In this document: positions 23,689-37,800 of the stretch, piece after piece | How positions within the stretch are numbered: the first letter of the stretch is position 1 | How the letters are laid out: each line of letters starts with the position of its first letter | From: Niebla homalea | Taxonomy: Eukaryota; Ascomycota; Lecanoromycetes; Lecanorales; Ramalinaceae | Length of the DNA stretch: 64,000 bases | Assembly: GCA_019925105.1 (NCBI GenBank) | Contig: JAHGAU010000011.1 | Coordinates: forward strand, 434,001 to 498,000 | Direction: 5' to 3' | Position numbers and translations under genes: made by a program | The notes under the pieces: model-generated | What the model was told of the DNA's origin: nothing | The model's input: the letters and a program-made list of their open reading frames with translations, nothing else | The model's database searches: none

Positions 23689-26600
23689 AATTCCTTATTA
23701 ATTTCGTTATGGTTAAATAATTTTTCGATTTCTTATTTTAATTTATTATTAATAAGATCCGGTAATAAATAATTATTTTTAACCTTAAATTACTTCTTAT
23801 ACGGTTTAAGTAAAAATACGTAAAACATATTATATATCTTATAAATAAATAATAAAATTAAACGGTATACTTAATATCCGATTAACTTAAAAATTATAAA
23901 CGGATTAATAAATTTATATAAAAGTTTTTTATTTAATTATTTTTACTTAATATTTTTTATAGATAATATAATTATATTTTTAATTTTATACTTTTAAGTT
24001 TTATACTTATAATTATAAAACTTTATTTCCGTTTCCTTAATATATTATTAATATTTTATTATATCGTTTTAAACCATTAATAGCTTTTTAACTTTTTTAA
24101 TTATAGCAGGGACTTTTATTTTATTTAACTTATTATTAACCTACTTTTAAAACGTTAAAAAATACTTTATTAAGGCTTCCGATAAAGGTTTATTAATTAT
24201 AATATTATTATTTATAAAATAAATAAAGTCTATAATCTTTAATATTAAAGCTTAATCGTTTTAATTCTTATAATAATATATTTTAAAATAGTATTTAAAA
24301 ATTTAATTCTGCCGTTTTATTTAATTATTTATTTAAGGATAAAAAAAAGTATTTAATTTACGGAGCATATATACTGCGTTATATACCTCGGATTAATAAG
24401 AATTCGTAAAAAGTAAACCTTAATTAATTACGATACCCTTAAGAGCCCCATATTCTTAAAATATATATTAAAAGAGAAGTTTAATTAACTTAAAAGCAAT
24501 AATCTTTTTAATTATAAAAAATAATTTTAATTTCTTAATTAAATAATTAATTATAATTAAAATTATATTATATATATAACCTTATTATTTATTAAATAAT
24601 AAATCTATAATAAAATCTATAATAATTTCTTAAAAAGGATATAATAGTATTAATAAATTACTTAATTTACTATAAGGCTTATATTTAAAAGTTTTAACTC
24701 TTTAATAGATATTATATAAATTAACGTATAATTTAATATTTATATTTATATTTTCTTAAATATAAAATTTATTAAAGACTTCTTTAATATAATTATTTTT
24801 AAAGTATCCCAAAATAAAATCGTTATAATATCGTTTTAATAACTTTTCTTATATGGCCTTTTTAATAGGGATATATAAATACTTATTATATTTTAAAAGA
24901 CCGGTTAAGTTAAATATTTATTTATTAATTCTCTTAAGTATTTTATTTATAAACTTAACGTTTTTATAATTTAAAATAAAGGTATTTTTAACTTAAAACG
25001 CTTTAATAAGTTTTATTATGGATTTAATCTTAAAATTATATATTATTTTATACGTTATTATAACTTAAATAATAGTACGTAAAATAAACTATTTATAATT
25101 AATAGTCTTAATAATAGGGTTAAGTTATTCTTTAGTTATATTATAAATATATATAGTTTATATGCCCATAATATTATTCTTTTTAGAGTTTAAGGGTTTT
25201 TACGTTTTATATAATATATTAATCTTAAGTATATTTTTTAAATAACGTTAATTATTAAATTCTGAATCGTTTCCTTTGAAAAAGGAATAATTATTAATGG
25301 CTTATATACGTTATTTTTACGTTTTTATACCGCTTTATTTTAATTAATTAAAGCTTATTTATAGATTTTTAAAATCTTTTAGAATATAAGGTTAATTAAA
25401 TCCTTTATAATCGTTAGCTTTTCCTATAACGTAAATAATAACTTTAATATTAATATATTAATAAATATGTAATTAAGTCGTTAATTAAGCGTATTTACCG
25501 GGTTAGAAATACCCGATTAATACTTAATAATAAAGTTAAATAAAATTAACTTTATTATTTATCGTATTTATTTACCGTTTAAAATAATAATCCTTATAAA
25601 ATTTCTTAAATTATTATAATTAATTAATACCTTAATTATATAAAAATTACCCTTAAAATAATAACGTTATTACTTAAAAGTTATAATAATTATTAATAAT
25701 TCCTAATTATAAATTTTATAATTACATTTTATATCCGTTATTTTACGGGATTAAAAAGCGATAAATTATTATTATTTATTTTAATATAATTAAAATAAAA
25801 TATTTATAAAGTTAAAGTTAAACGTATTTATTTTAACCTTAATTTAAAATTCAGGTTAAAATAACGTAAAATCGGGATATCGAGGAATACCTTATATAGT
25901 TTTTTAAACGCCCGTTTTACCATTGGAAGTCACGTAAACGGGCCTTACTTTTATACCCTTTATACTAACTTTTAATAACTTTATTAAAGGAGCCGTTTTC
26001 ACGGAGTAATAATAAATAAAACGCTTAAAACGCTTAAAAAAGTTAATAAAACCCAGGAAAACCTATACGTTATAAAAGGACTTAAGCTTAAGCTATAATA
26101 TAATTATATTTACTTTACTTTTATTTATTATTATGCTTATAATTAATATTATAAATCCCAGAAATTTTACTTTAATAATAAAAAACTTATATTTCTTAAA
26201 ACTTATAAAAAATTTAAACTTTTAAAGCCGCTTTAAAACCTATTTTATATATATTAAATACTTATCTTTAATACGTAAAAAGATTAAAATATTATTTAAA
26301 TATATAATATAGAATTTATTAATAATATTAATTAATAACTTATTAATATAAGCCTAAAAAGTTATTAATATATTTATTAATTTAAATAATATAATTATAT
26401 ATTTAAAGTAATTATAACGTATCCGGAATATAATTTTCTATTTATTACTTACTTTAATCTATATATAATAATAAGTATCCTTAAGATTAAACTTTATAAA
26501 CCTTTTTATTCCGTAGAATTAATTTAAAGTTTTATTAATTAAGGGTAAAAGGTAATGATTCTTAAAATTTATTTTATTTAGCCCTTAATAATCCACGTAA

Positions 26601-28968
26601 AGGCGTAAACCCCCATCCTTCTTAAGTATGAAAAGGATCGGTAAACCCGTAGGATTAATAAAATACCGTATCCATTTTTTGATTAATACTTCGTTTAAGT
26701 AAATTTAAAAAGCCGCCAACTCCGTATTGGATAAATTATATAAAGGTCCGTACTGTAATTCAGCGGTAATTTTAATTATATAATTATATCCTATATACGC
26801 GGGGAACTTATTAACTTTTTCTATTAAAAAAATATCCGTATATTCGGATAATTTAATTAATAGGGACGGTCCCTTTATGGTTAAGTTATAACCCGTATAG
26901 CTTTCGATTGCTCTTAAGGTGGCTTAATTCCCAGGTAATAAGTTTATAATTATTAAGGTATATACTACCGGTTTTTTTTTTAACGTTACCATAAAAATAT
27001 ATAGCTTATTAATTTAAAAAGTTTATTTATTAATTTTAAAACGTTATTTCTTTTCTTTAAGGTTTAGTTTAATCCTTAAATTAATTAAACCTAATATCTT
27101 TAAGGTTATTAATAAACTTTATTTATTTATTACGTATATAATAATTTTTATTATTCCCGGTTGCCTTTAATTATTACGTATATAAAGCTTTAATAAATAA
27201 ATATTATAATAAAATATATTATTATTATTTATTTAAGTAAGTTTTAATAAAATTACGTTTTAAATACGAAATAAATCCTTTTTTATTATAAAGTTTTAAT
27301 TAATTATATTAATCTTTATTTCCATATTAAAATAGATTTTTATATTCCTTTTTTCGGTATTATTAAGGAATATTTAACTTTTATTAATAATAATCTTTTC
27401 CGAGATTAATAATTACGGTTTTCGCGTCTTAACGGAGTTTTTATTGCGGGGTTAACGTTTCTTAAATTATTTTTTCTTTTTACGTATAAAGCGGATCTGA
27501 TAGCCTTCCGTTTTTTCTTAAATAACGGATAACTTAATTTCTTATACCCCTTTATTTAATAGTAATAATACGTTATATCGGAAAAGTCTATTCGTTAACT
27601 TTATGAAAAGCTTTAATTTAACGGCCGATTTATAAAGGGTTTAAATTCTTTCCTTAAAGACTTACTTTTAATAGTTTTTTCCTTATTTTTTTTTATAAAG
27701 AATAAATAATTATATTATTAAATTTAAAACGACTTATATACGTAATAATTTTATTACGTATAAAGGGAACCTTATTTAACGTTTATATTATTATATAATG
27801 TAATTATTTTTTAAGCTTATAAAATAGATAAATAATTTACTATTCTTTTATATACTTTAAAAGTTAACTTTTTAAGGATATTATTTATACGTTAAAATTA
27901 TAAATTAATTATTTTTTACTTTATTTTAAACTTATATATTAAAGTTAAACTTCTATTTTTTTATTAATAAGGTTTAATATTAAGGAACTTAAAAATTTAA
28001 TGAATTTTTTTTAAGTTAATATAAAATTAAATTTAAATTTACGCTTATAATATATTTATAAGTTTTTAATCTTATTTCTTAAGGAGAATAAAGTTTATGT
28101 AATACGGACGTAATCCGTATTATAATTGGAGTTTAAAAAAAAAGTTATAAAGGTATCTTTAGCTTAATCTTAAAGCTCCTTAATACTTTTGCCTTTATAC
28201 TTAAGGAGTATAAGGACCTTAATATAATTATAGGATTTTTTTTTGGACTTTTAATTTAAGCTTTATTTACGGTTTACTTATAAATATCCGGCGATATAGA
28301 CTTACGATCAGTAATAATCGGACGAAGCGTTCTAGTCCGTATTATACGGTTTAATAACGATTTATACGTATTTTAAAAGTTTACAGAATAAGCCTTTAAT
28401 ATTCATTTATTTAAATAAATAAGTTATTTATAAAGCTTTACTTTATAAAGTTCGGCCTAATAAATTATCTCGTTTAACTCCTTTTCGTTTTATACGATAA
28501 TAATATGAAGGCTTTATTCTTCCTTATTATAATATATATTTATAAAGGATATTTATTTTAAAGGAGGAAGGTTTTACTTTAAAGGAATAAACGCGATAGA
28601 TTTGGATCGTTATTTTTAACGTTCTTATTTTTAAAGAAGGTTTAATATAAACTTAAACCGTATTTATTTTTATTTACGAAGAAAAAATATAACGGACTTA
28701 AATCGGGATCTTTAACGTTAACCTTTACCGTTAACGGTTACGGACTCCGATTTAAATGAGGACCTAAAAAAGATTTCTTAAATTTAAGGAATAAAAAATA
28801 TAATATCTTCCTTTTTAGGTTAAGTTCTCTGGCGTAAAGTATTAAAATCTATTATATTAATAAATATAGCTTAAGTACGGAAAATATACGGTTTTCTCCC
28901 CTTTTAATTATGTACGCAATTTAATATTTCAGATTATTACCCTTTAAAAAGGTTAATAGTAATTAAAA
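23689..28968 (-). pseudogene. G gag-pol remnant (Gypsy)
   Basis: Minus-strand coding, right to left. The gag-like region is about 28,700-28,000. RT lies around 26,760-26,590: DGGLRLYVDY and INFKNHYLLPLI match the Gypsy RT signatures. The catalytic YLNN (YLDD ancestrally) is at 26,291-26,302. RNase H and integrase occupy about 26,000-24,000. The integrase C-terminal module is clear at about 23,885-23,915 (KFINPFIIFKLIGYQVYRL) followed by FLLKPYK, the GPY/F-type region ending in the usual F-H-V-S-x-L-K-P motif. Coding sense then runs into the L2 insertion. All breaks seen are RIP-type substitutions. Confidence 0.82.
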
Positions 28969-29179
28969 TATTAAGTTAAACGTATATTTAAAGCTTAAGG
29001 GTAATATAATAATATAAAATATATATATAGTTTTAATAAATAATATATTTAATAAGTAAATTAATTATTAAAGAAATAAAAGGAAAAATAAGAAGGATAA
29101 ATATTAAGTATTCCTGTGGCCCAGCTACGCTAGGGTCATAAGGTAAGTATTAACCCCTATGTTGTTTCCTACCATAACA
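28969..29179 (-). repeat. 5' LTR of G (211 bp)
   Basis: It runs from TATTAAGTTAAACG to CTACCATAACA on the plus strand, a direct repeat of 15,920-16,130. It is followed by the TSD CTACG (29,180-29,184). The internal side (28,951-28,968) should hold the primer-binding site but is too altered to name the tRNA. Confidence 0.88.
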
Positions 29180-29184
29180 CTACG

Positions 29185-32100
29185 TTAAAAAATATAAAAA
29201 AGGAAAATACGGTTCTTTACTTAAGGCTTAAAATCGTTAACTATAGGCTTCCTCCGGTAATGAAAAAACTTAATTCCTTAAGACGCGTAAAAAGGTATTT
29301 TACCGTTATATTAAATATAATATTAATAAAAATATATAATAACGTCTTAAATAAAAAGATTATTAAAAAGGGATCGCTTAAAATAATTTAACTATAAAAT
29401 AAAGCGGCGGATATTTATTAATATTTTAAATATTAAGGTTATAAATATATTATTATAAAATACTTTAATATTATAAAATATACGGTTTACGTTAAGGGTT
29501 ACGATAATTATAAATATATAGAATTAATAATTAAGGGGCTTATAAAGGGTACGTTTAAATATATTATATATAATAAAGAAGGATACTTAATATAGGATTT
29601 TAAATATATAATAAGAGTTAAGGAAATTAAACGTAAGAAGACCCGGATAGCCGTAAAATCCAACGGTATAATATATACGGAATTAATTTAATAAATTAAT
29701 TAAAAACAGCTTTAAGACGTAAATTTAATTAATTAAATAATAAAAGGTAAATAACGGTAATAAATAAAATAAAGAAAAGGAAGCTTTTTATAATTTTAAC
29801 CTTAAAAGCCGGCCGTTTTACGTTTTTAATAATAATTAAAAAAAATATTAAATTAAAAAACGTTTAACTTTAATAAAAAGTCCGTAACTTAAACGGGTAT
29901 AAATAAGGGAGCCTTTATAAAGATTAATATATAATATATTAACGTTTTTAAGAGTAATATAATATAACGTCCGTAATAAAAGAATTAAAGTAATAATACT
30001 GATATTTAAGTTTAAAGAAGTTAAAAACGTTAATATTATAATAATATAAAAATTATTATATAACCCGTATATATATTTACTTATTAACCCGGGGGAGGGG
30101 TTTTACTTAGCCTTTAAGGGGGATAAGATAATTAAAATATATTTCTTTATAAATAAGCGGCTTAATATAAATAATTAAGATATTATTTATTATAGTAAAA
30201 ACCTTTATATATTTTATATTATAAAAAAAAAAGATTTAAAAAGCGACCTTAATATTTATACCGTATATAACCCGCTACCGGTTAATAAAGAAAGATTATT
30301 TATGATACCGTTATTTAAAAAAATCTTAATTATTTTAAGTAAATATATATTATTTAAAAACTTTAATTTATATTATTATATATAGAATAAAAAAAAGTAT
30401 ATAATAAATTACGTTAAATCGGACGACCTATTAATAGTTATCGCTTAAGTTAATTTCTTATTATTAATATTATAAGGGATTATTACGTAAAAGAATCGTA
30501 AATTTAAAATAACGATTAATTTAATTTTTAATATAAAAAAGGTTATTAGCGTAATTATAATATATAAATTATAAAAAGACTTAAAATATAAATCGGATTA
30601 TATACCGATATAAATAACCTTAGATTAAACCGTTAATATAACCTTATTATTACCGGTAAAAAAAGCGTAAAAAATAATTAAAATAATTAAAATTTATAAA
30701 AAAACGAAGGAAATAATAATATAATTTACGGACCTCCTTTAATTAAATAATAAAAACCGGATTGACCTTTTTATAAAGCGAATAATAAAAGTATTAAATA
30801 AAGTAATTAATAAAATAATCTTAATAATAAAGCTTTTTTAAAAAGTTAAAACCTATTAAAATAAAAGATATATAACCGCAATTATAAAAGTAAAAAAACT
30901 AATAAAATAAACTTTTAAATATAAAAATTAAAAGATACTTAATTAATTAAAAATTACTTAAGAAAAAAAGAAGAAAATTATTAAAAAAGTTAAATAAATA
31001 TACTTTCGGTTTACGGTATATAACTTAACGGTTTTACTTTATAATATTTAAAAGTTAACGAAATATAATAAAGAATAAAGTAAGAAATTAAAGTTTATCC
31101 TTAAATTTTTACTTCTTAAAAGACCCGATAATATATTAATTAATATTTTTAACGGTAAAATTAAGGCCCTTAAAAGAATATTTTTCCCCTTTCCGTTAAA
31201 GGCTAATTTAAATAATATTAACAACGTTATATACTTTAACCCCGTATTAATAAATAAAGTAATAATATAAGGTATAATGATTAAGGCGATTAATAAATTA
31301 AAGAAAAATAAAGCCCCGGGATTAAATAAAATCCTTAATAGATTCTTATTAATAATAATATTACCGTTTAAAAGGGTCTTTACCTATTTTTTTTAAGTAT
31401 ATTTTGACGTTGGTTATTACTTACGTAAGTTTAAGGAAATAAAGATAATTATCCTTAAGAAGTTTATTAAGCCGGATTATTTTAAAGTAAAGTCTTATAA
31501 ATTTATTAGACTCCTTTATACGTTAAAGAAAACCTTAAAACGGTAATAATAAAGATCCTTAACGACTATATAAAGAATTATGGACTTTTCCCCAATTAAT
31601 AAATAAAAATAAAAAAAAGGTTAATTAATAAAAATAGTTTTTAAAGGATTAATTAATAACGTATATATAATATAAAATTACGGAAAAAAATATATTATAA
31701 GTTTTCTTTTTTTTAATATTATAAATATTTTTAATAAAGTAAACTATTAAAGATTATTATATAACTTAAGGAAAAAAAGGATATTATCTTTTTTACTTAA
31801 GTAAATAAAAAGTTTCTTAAGCGATTAAGTTACATTAATTAACTTAAGATAAAAGATAAGCCCGATAAAGCCTATTATAACGGGGATTTTTCAAGGATCG
31901 CCTATTTCTTTTATATTATTTTTATTCTTTAACGATTTATTAATCGAAAAACTCATTAAATTAAAATAAAAAGTCCAAGTTAAAGGCTTTATTAATAACG
32001 TTTACCTTTTAGTTTATAATACTTTTATATATATAAATTATTTAAAATTAAAATAAATTTATAAAGTTTATTTTTAATAAATAAGAACTTATAAAGCTTA

Positions 32101-33815
32101 ATTCGCGCCGTATAAGTATAAACTTATCTATATAATTAAGAACCCGAAGCTATATAATATAATAATTATAATAAACTTAAGTAAAATTATAATAAAGCCG
32201 GATATTAATATTAAAGTCCTTAATCTTTAAGTAAATAAAAAGCTTAATTAAAAAGATTATATAAGAAAGGTTTAAAAGAAGATAACTTCATAGGAAAAAG
32301 GTTTTACTTATTTCGTTATATCGATATAAAAAGTTACGTTATAAAAAGCCCAGACTATTTATTAAGCCGTAATAAAGTTAACTATAATATACGTTATAGT
32401 TATTTAATATATACTTAAGGGTACTCCGGGACATAAAAAGGAGCTTATTTAAATATTATAAAAAGTCTAGAATTAATATTTAAGAGTAATTAATAATATT
32501 TATAAAATAATCGTTATCCCGGTATTAAAGTTTAAGGTTTTTATACCGTTAATTAAGGTTTCGTTAAATTAAATAATTACTTAAATAAAGTTAAAAAGAT
32601 ATATATATTTAATTACGATAATAAGAAACGGACGGATCCGTTAAAATCTTAATAAGCCTTAAGTTAAAAAAAGTAAATTAAAAATATTTATTCCTTTTCC
32701 TATTAAAATAAAGTAAGAATAAATTTAAAAAAAAGTTAATTTTATTAGTATCCCGGAGATTAATTTAAATATATATAAACTTCCGTTAAGTATAAAAAAG
32801 GTTAAAATTAAAAGGATTTAAAATGCGAAGGTTATAACGATTACCTTATAGGTTACGATAAAGTAAATTAAGCGTTAATAAAGGTATAAAAACTTTATAT
32901 TTTAAGGTTATTATTATTTAATTCTTAATAATAAAAAAATCATTAATAAGTATTTTTACCGTTATAATATTATAAAGGAAAGTAATAGCGTATTAACGAT
33001 TTAACTTTAAACGGATAAAAACGGTTTAATTTACTTCCTATTTACTATATATACCGGAATTCAGATAAATGCCGGATATAAGTATAAATAAAGAAAGTAA
33101 AATATTATATATATCCTTATCTTTTATCCTTTATTTATAGAAATTAAGTTAAAATTTATCGTAAAAGCTAATATTTATAATTACCGTTAAATATTATTTA
33201 TAAAGTAAAGTATTTAAATAGTTATTAAGTTTATAATATTTACCGGATTATTATTATAATTTAACCTTATTATAAAGATAAATAAGGTTATTAAAGATTT
33301 TATGGAAAAAACTTATTACCGGTTAAGGAAGAAAAAAGAAGCGGAAACCGGTTATATTAATTATATAAACCGGAAAGTATTTTTTATAGCCGTAAAGATA
33401 TAATAATAAATATTTATTAAAAGTTTTTAAAAAAGTTAATAACGATAATAATATAAGAAAAATATATATTAAGCGCGTAAATATTAATAAAAATATTTAA
33501 AGGCATTACGTAAAATTAAGATAATATAAATATATAAAGGAGTAAAAAAGTAATAATCTTAAGGGTAACCCTTATAAGAATACGGTCGTAATATTATGGA
33601 TTTTCTTAAGGGAGTTAAAATATAAAAAGTATATAAATAAATTATTATTCTTTAAACGGTTATTAATATCCTTTACCTTAAGGGATAGAGGGTAAAGGCC
33701 TGGTAAACGCCGGTTTTTACTTTAACGTTATAAGTATTAGGTTTTTACGGTTATTAATAAGGTTAAAAGGCCGCGTATTAAAGAACGCCGGAATTGGCTT
33801 AGCTAAATCCGTAGT
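29185..33815 (+). pseudogene. L1 ORF1 C-terminus and ORF2 (endonuclease, RT)
   Basis: This continues L1 after G. At about 29,395-29,620 the ORF1 zinc-knuckle block appears with Cys/His turned to Tyr (YQYFKYQGYKYIIIKY). ORF2 starts near 29,900; the endonuclease portion is seen as DILIFKFKEVKN and INPGEGFYLAFKGD at about 29,990-30,120. The RT motif KNKAPGLNKILNRF lies at about 31,300-31,345, TGIFQGSPISF at 31,876-31,911, and the catalytic box GFINNVYLL at 31,985-32,010 with both Asp changed to Asn. The C-terminal zinc region is at about 33,060-33,130. The order and spacing match Tad/I-type fungal LINEs. It is heavily RIPed. Confidence 0.83.
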
Positions 33816-33819
33816 ATAA

Positions 33820-33833
33820 ATCAATCAATCAAT
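33820..33833 (+). repeat. L1 3' tail: TCAA tetranucleotide repeat
   Basis: The LINE 3' end reads AATCAATCAATCAATTAATTAA before the TSD. The L2 copy ends in the same motif on the minus strand. This replaces poly(A) as the tail of the family. Confidence 0.8.
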
Positions 33834-33853
33834 TAATTAATATTAATTTATAA

Positions 33854-34718
33854 TTCTTTATTAATAGCTTTTAATATAATTTCGTTAAAATTAAAAGAAT
33901 TTTTACTTAATATAATTTGGTTTTAAGTTAAATTAATATAAAAATATTATTAACCGTTACTAAGATTAAGTAAAAAAAACTAAATAATTATTAAGTTAAG
34001 GACCTTATATAATTTATCGATAATTAATATTTTAATGATATATTTACGGAATTTACGGGTAAATTAATTAATTATTTTATTTTAAACTCCCGGGTTAACT
34101 TAATATATAAGCTTAAACCTTAAGGTTTAAAATTAATAATAAAAGTAATTCAGATTTCTTCGGTTATATTTAATTTATTTATAAAATAACGTATATTATC
34201 CTTATAGCGAGTTTTAATAATTATAATAGCCTTAAATTTATCTTTAATAATTATAGGCTTATAAAGGTTATTAAGGAACTTGCCGGTATTATAATATTTA
34301 TTAACGTTATATATTATCCTTATAGCGAGTTTTAATAATTATAATAACCTTAAATTTATCTTTAATAATTATAGGCTTATAAAGGTTATTAAGGATTAAT
34401 TAATCCTTAACTTGCCGGTATTATAATATTTATTAACGTTATTTAATTAATAATAGAATTATACCAAGGGAGAAACTCCCGGAAATAAAGTCTTTAATCT
34501 TAAAAATTATCTTTGGCGAAAAAATAAAAACTTAAGATCCTTAAACTTATACTTATACGCGAAGAAATACTAATTACTTAATTAAATTTAAACTTAAAGT
34601 TAAGATTAAATAAAGAGTTTAATAAGTTTTCTAACTTTAATAATTTTAATTTTAATTAATATTTAATTAATAAGTCGTTTAAAAATAAAGGGTGTTCCGT
34701 ATTAAATAACGGAATTTA
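33854..34718 (-). pseudogene. B0 internal remnant between L1 and A1
   Basis: This is colinear with B2 about 53,930-54,690 and B1 about 59,180-59,940 on the minus strand, in the N-terminal part of the Copia polyprotein. It contains a local duplication absent from B1 and B2: the block ATATTATCCTTATAGCGAG through TTAAGG at about 34,194-34,276 is repeated at about 34,311-34,395. It ends at ATTTA (34,714-34,718), the A1 target. Confidence 0.75.
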
Positions 34719-34880
34719 TGTTAAATATGCAGGATCGCCACTTGGGAGATTACGTGACGCGGATCAGATTAAATAAGGCAGACGTATTAAACTTAAGTGG
34801 GATAGTAGTATATAACCTTATATATAGTCTCCCTTTATATATAATAATAATTAAATAACTTATATTTCTTAATTTTAATA
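34719..34880 (+). repeat. 5' LTR of A1
   Basis: It starts TGTTAAATATGCAGGATCGCC and ends AATTTTAATA (RIP form of TTTCAACA), 162 bp. The RIP-altered PBS GGTTATAAGC follows at 34,881. Confidence 0.92.
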
Positions 34881-37800
34881 GGTTATAAGCTTAAACTACG
34901 TATTTAAATACTTAAATAACGTTTTCTTAATATTTAAATTGGCCTATAAACGGTAATAAACTTATAATATAAAATATACCTATAAACGACACCTATATAC
35001 AGGCTATATTACCAAAAAATCGATTTAGTTAAGCGTATAATACCACGGTTATAAATAGAGAAGCCTACTTAATTATTTATATTCCTGAATTAAAAAAGGA
35101 GGACGTTTTATTAATAAAAATATATAGACCGTTATTTCCCAGCCCTATTAAAGGCCATAAACGTTTATATACCGGAAAATTTAAATTAGCGCCAAGCTAA
35201 CGGAGCCGAAACGTAAGGCCCTTAAGGTTAATATATATACATAAAGCCTTAATTAAGGTTTAAGTAAAAAATTCGAGACGTTAAATAAATATTAAATATA
35301 TTATAGAATTCTATTAAGTTTAAAGCCTTAAAAACCGTATTAAAATCGAATTTTTTCGAAATTAATTAAAAATAGATTATTTAAATTTAAGCGTATTACG
35401 GCTTAAAATTATTTGTTTTAACTTAATTTTAAAGAGTAAATACGGGACGGAATAAATGGTTGACGGTTAAACCTCCTAAAGTAAAAATTAATCCTTAAGA
35501 AAAAAGGGCTAAGAATTAATTATAGAATTCTTTAATAAGTAATTAAACTTAAGATAAACCTACTTATTACGGATCGTAAAAATTAAAGCCTTTAAGTTAG
35601 GGTAAAATAATTAAAATAAGCTTAAATACTTTAATTATAGAAATTAAGGGCCCTTAAGTAGAAAAAAATAGTAATCTTAAGGGTATATATATAATATTAT
35701 AGTACGTTATAAAGTTTCATTTTAAGCTTAACCAGAATAAAGAATACTTTAATTAATAAAACCTTATATTACTTATTACCTTAAACTATATAATAATCCC
35801 GTATAAAGTATAATACTTAAACTTTATTATTTAATAATATCGTTATATATAAAGTACTTTTTTTCCCTTTATACTTAAAGATTTAAAGAAAGAAAACCGT
35901 TTTAATCTAATTAATAAAGATTAAGTTAAAGATAAGAATTACTTATTATTATAAACGTTGAAGTTATATAATAGTTTCAGCTTAAAAGCGTTTAAGGAAC
36001 CCTTAAACGACCCATTAAATATTATTATTTTTAAATTAAATATAAACGTTAAGAATTGGATATTATCGTTTAACGTAAGTTACTTATTACTTTTAAATAA
36101 TAAGTCTTTAGCGTATTAAACGTTATTAAACTTAAACTTAAGTATTATTAATAATTATAATATAATTAATATTTTATTAATATTATCTTCCGTATACTTT
36201 ATTAATAATAACGATTAAGAAAAACTCTATTATAAGGGGTTTTCCCTTAAGTTTAATTCCTTTATTAATAAATTAACGGTAGTAAATATCGTAAAGTTAA
36301 TAAATAAAGGATTAAATAACGATTAATAACCTTTAAAAGTTAAAGGAAAAAGATATCCTTAAGGTATATATAGTTTTAAAGAATTATTATAATATTAATA
36401 TTAAATATTTAATTAATATTATAGAAAGCCTGGATATAATCTAAAAACGACTTAAAAATTAATATAAGCTATAAAGGTCCAAACTATATATAAAGTTTAT
36501 ATAGGAGTTTATAAACTTATAAAAGACCTTAAATATAATAATTAATAAATATAATAATTACTATTAAAAAGTCTATGTTAAAATTAAAATAATTAATAGT
36601 GCTTTAATTATCCCGGATTATTTTATTATTTAAATATTCTTAAATAAATTAAAGGAATTATAATAAACGTAATACTTGGTACTTATTTAAACGGCGGTAT
36701 AATAAAACCCGGGTACCCTTAAATTTTACGATATTATATAAAAAGCCCGTAATAAGGAAGCTCGGGCGGTTATTTAATAATTAAATATTTTAATATAAGC
36801 TTATAAAGATACGTTAAAGGGTTATAATAAAAGGATTTTTAATAAGACCCGGGAAAAGCTTATTTATTAATATTATACTTAAAAAAGGCGTAATAATAAA
36901 TATATTAAGAATAAATACTAAGATTTTTACTTTAAAAAAAAGCTTATAAAGTTCTATATTAAGAAGTTTAAGATTATTAAAGAGATTATTACGTTTATAA
37001 ATTTCTTAATAATAAACTTTTACTTATTAACGTATATATAATAGTTAACGATAATAATATTAATTACCTTAATAAATTTATAGAAATTAATAATCTTTAA
37101 TAATAATTATAATTAATATATTTTTTATAAAAGGAAATTTTTTTAAAGGGAGTTAAAACTTTATTAATCCTCGTTTTTAAGGCCCGGATTAATAAGAATA
37201 AATTATATAAGGGATATAAGTATTACCTATATAATATATAGGGTAGATAATAAGCCCGTTAAAGTAAAATTCACGGATATAATATATTCTCCGGTAAACT
37301 TAATTAATTTTATATTTAAAACGTAACTTTTAAACTATAAAGCTTAACTTAATATAATACGGATAATCCGGACGGTAATATATATTTAAAAAAGCTTACT
37401 TATAATAAATAAAACGGCTTATTTATAATTACTTTATAAGAATTTACCCTTATTATAACGGCGTTTAACGTATTTTTAACTATATTTATATAATATATAT
37501 ATATAAGTTACTTTAAAGCTTAAAAATTATTTAAATTAATAAACGTATTAATTAAGATAGATCTTAAACGTAAATACTATAATAATAATAAAACTGAAAA
37601 CGCTTATTATACGTATTATATTACCAGACGGTTATACTTTTAACTATATAAAGGATACCTTAAACCTATAGAAAACCTATTAAAGTTTATTTACATAAAC
37701 CTTTTAAGGACAATTAATCCTTAAGGGTATAACGGAATAATATGTTATATAACCTTTTATAATAATAAGATTATAATATTAAAAGTCTATTTATTAATAT

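Larger units (their letters stand above)
15920..29179 (-). mobile_element. Gypsy element G (minus strand) inside L1, split by LINE L2
   Basis: This is a Ty3/Gypsy LTR retrotransposon with 211-bp LTRs at 15,920-16,130 (3') and 28,969-29,179 (5'). The TSD is CTACG (15,915-15,919 and 29,180-29,184). After removal of L2 and its TSD copy the element is about 7.4 kb. The minus-strand order is gag, RT, RNase H, integrase, GPY/F-like module, possible chromodomain, then about 1.7 kb before the 3' LTR. The RT-before-integrase order and the YLNN active site (YLDD ancestrally) mark Gypsy and not Copia. It is heavily RIPed, although the outer LTRs retain recognisable words. Confidence 0.9.
14740..33840 (+). 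mobile_element. LINE L1 (plus strand, Tad/I-like), split by Gypsy G
   Basis: This is a non-LTR retrotransposon with ORF1 (gag-like) and ORF2 (endonuclease, RT, C-terminal zinc region). Its own sequence is 14,740-15,919 plus 29,185-33,840, about 5.8 kb, like L2. It is bounded by the 13-bp TSD TATTAATTTATAA (14,727-14,739 and 33,841-33,853), the long variable kind made by target-primed reverse transcription. The 3' end carries a tail of TCAA repeats (33,820-33,833) in place of poly(A). The 5' end is shared with L2 around the ORF1 start. Element G sits inside it at CTACG. Confidence 0.87.
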
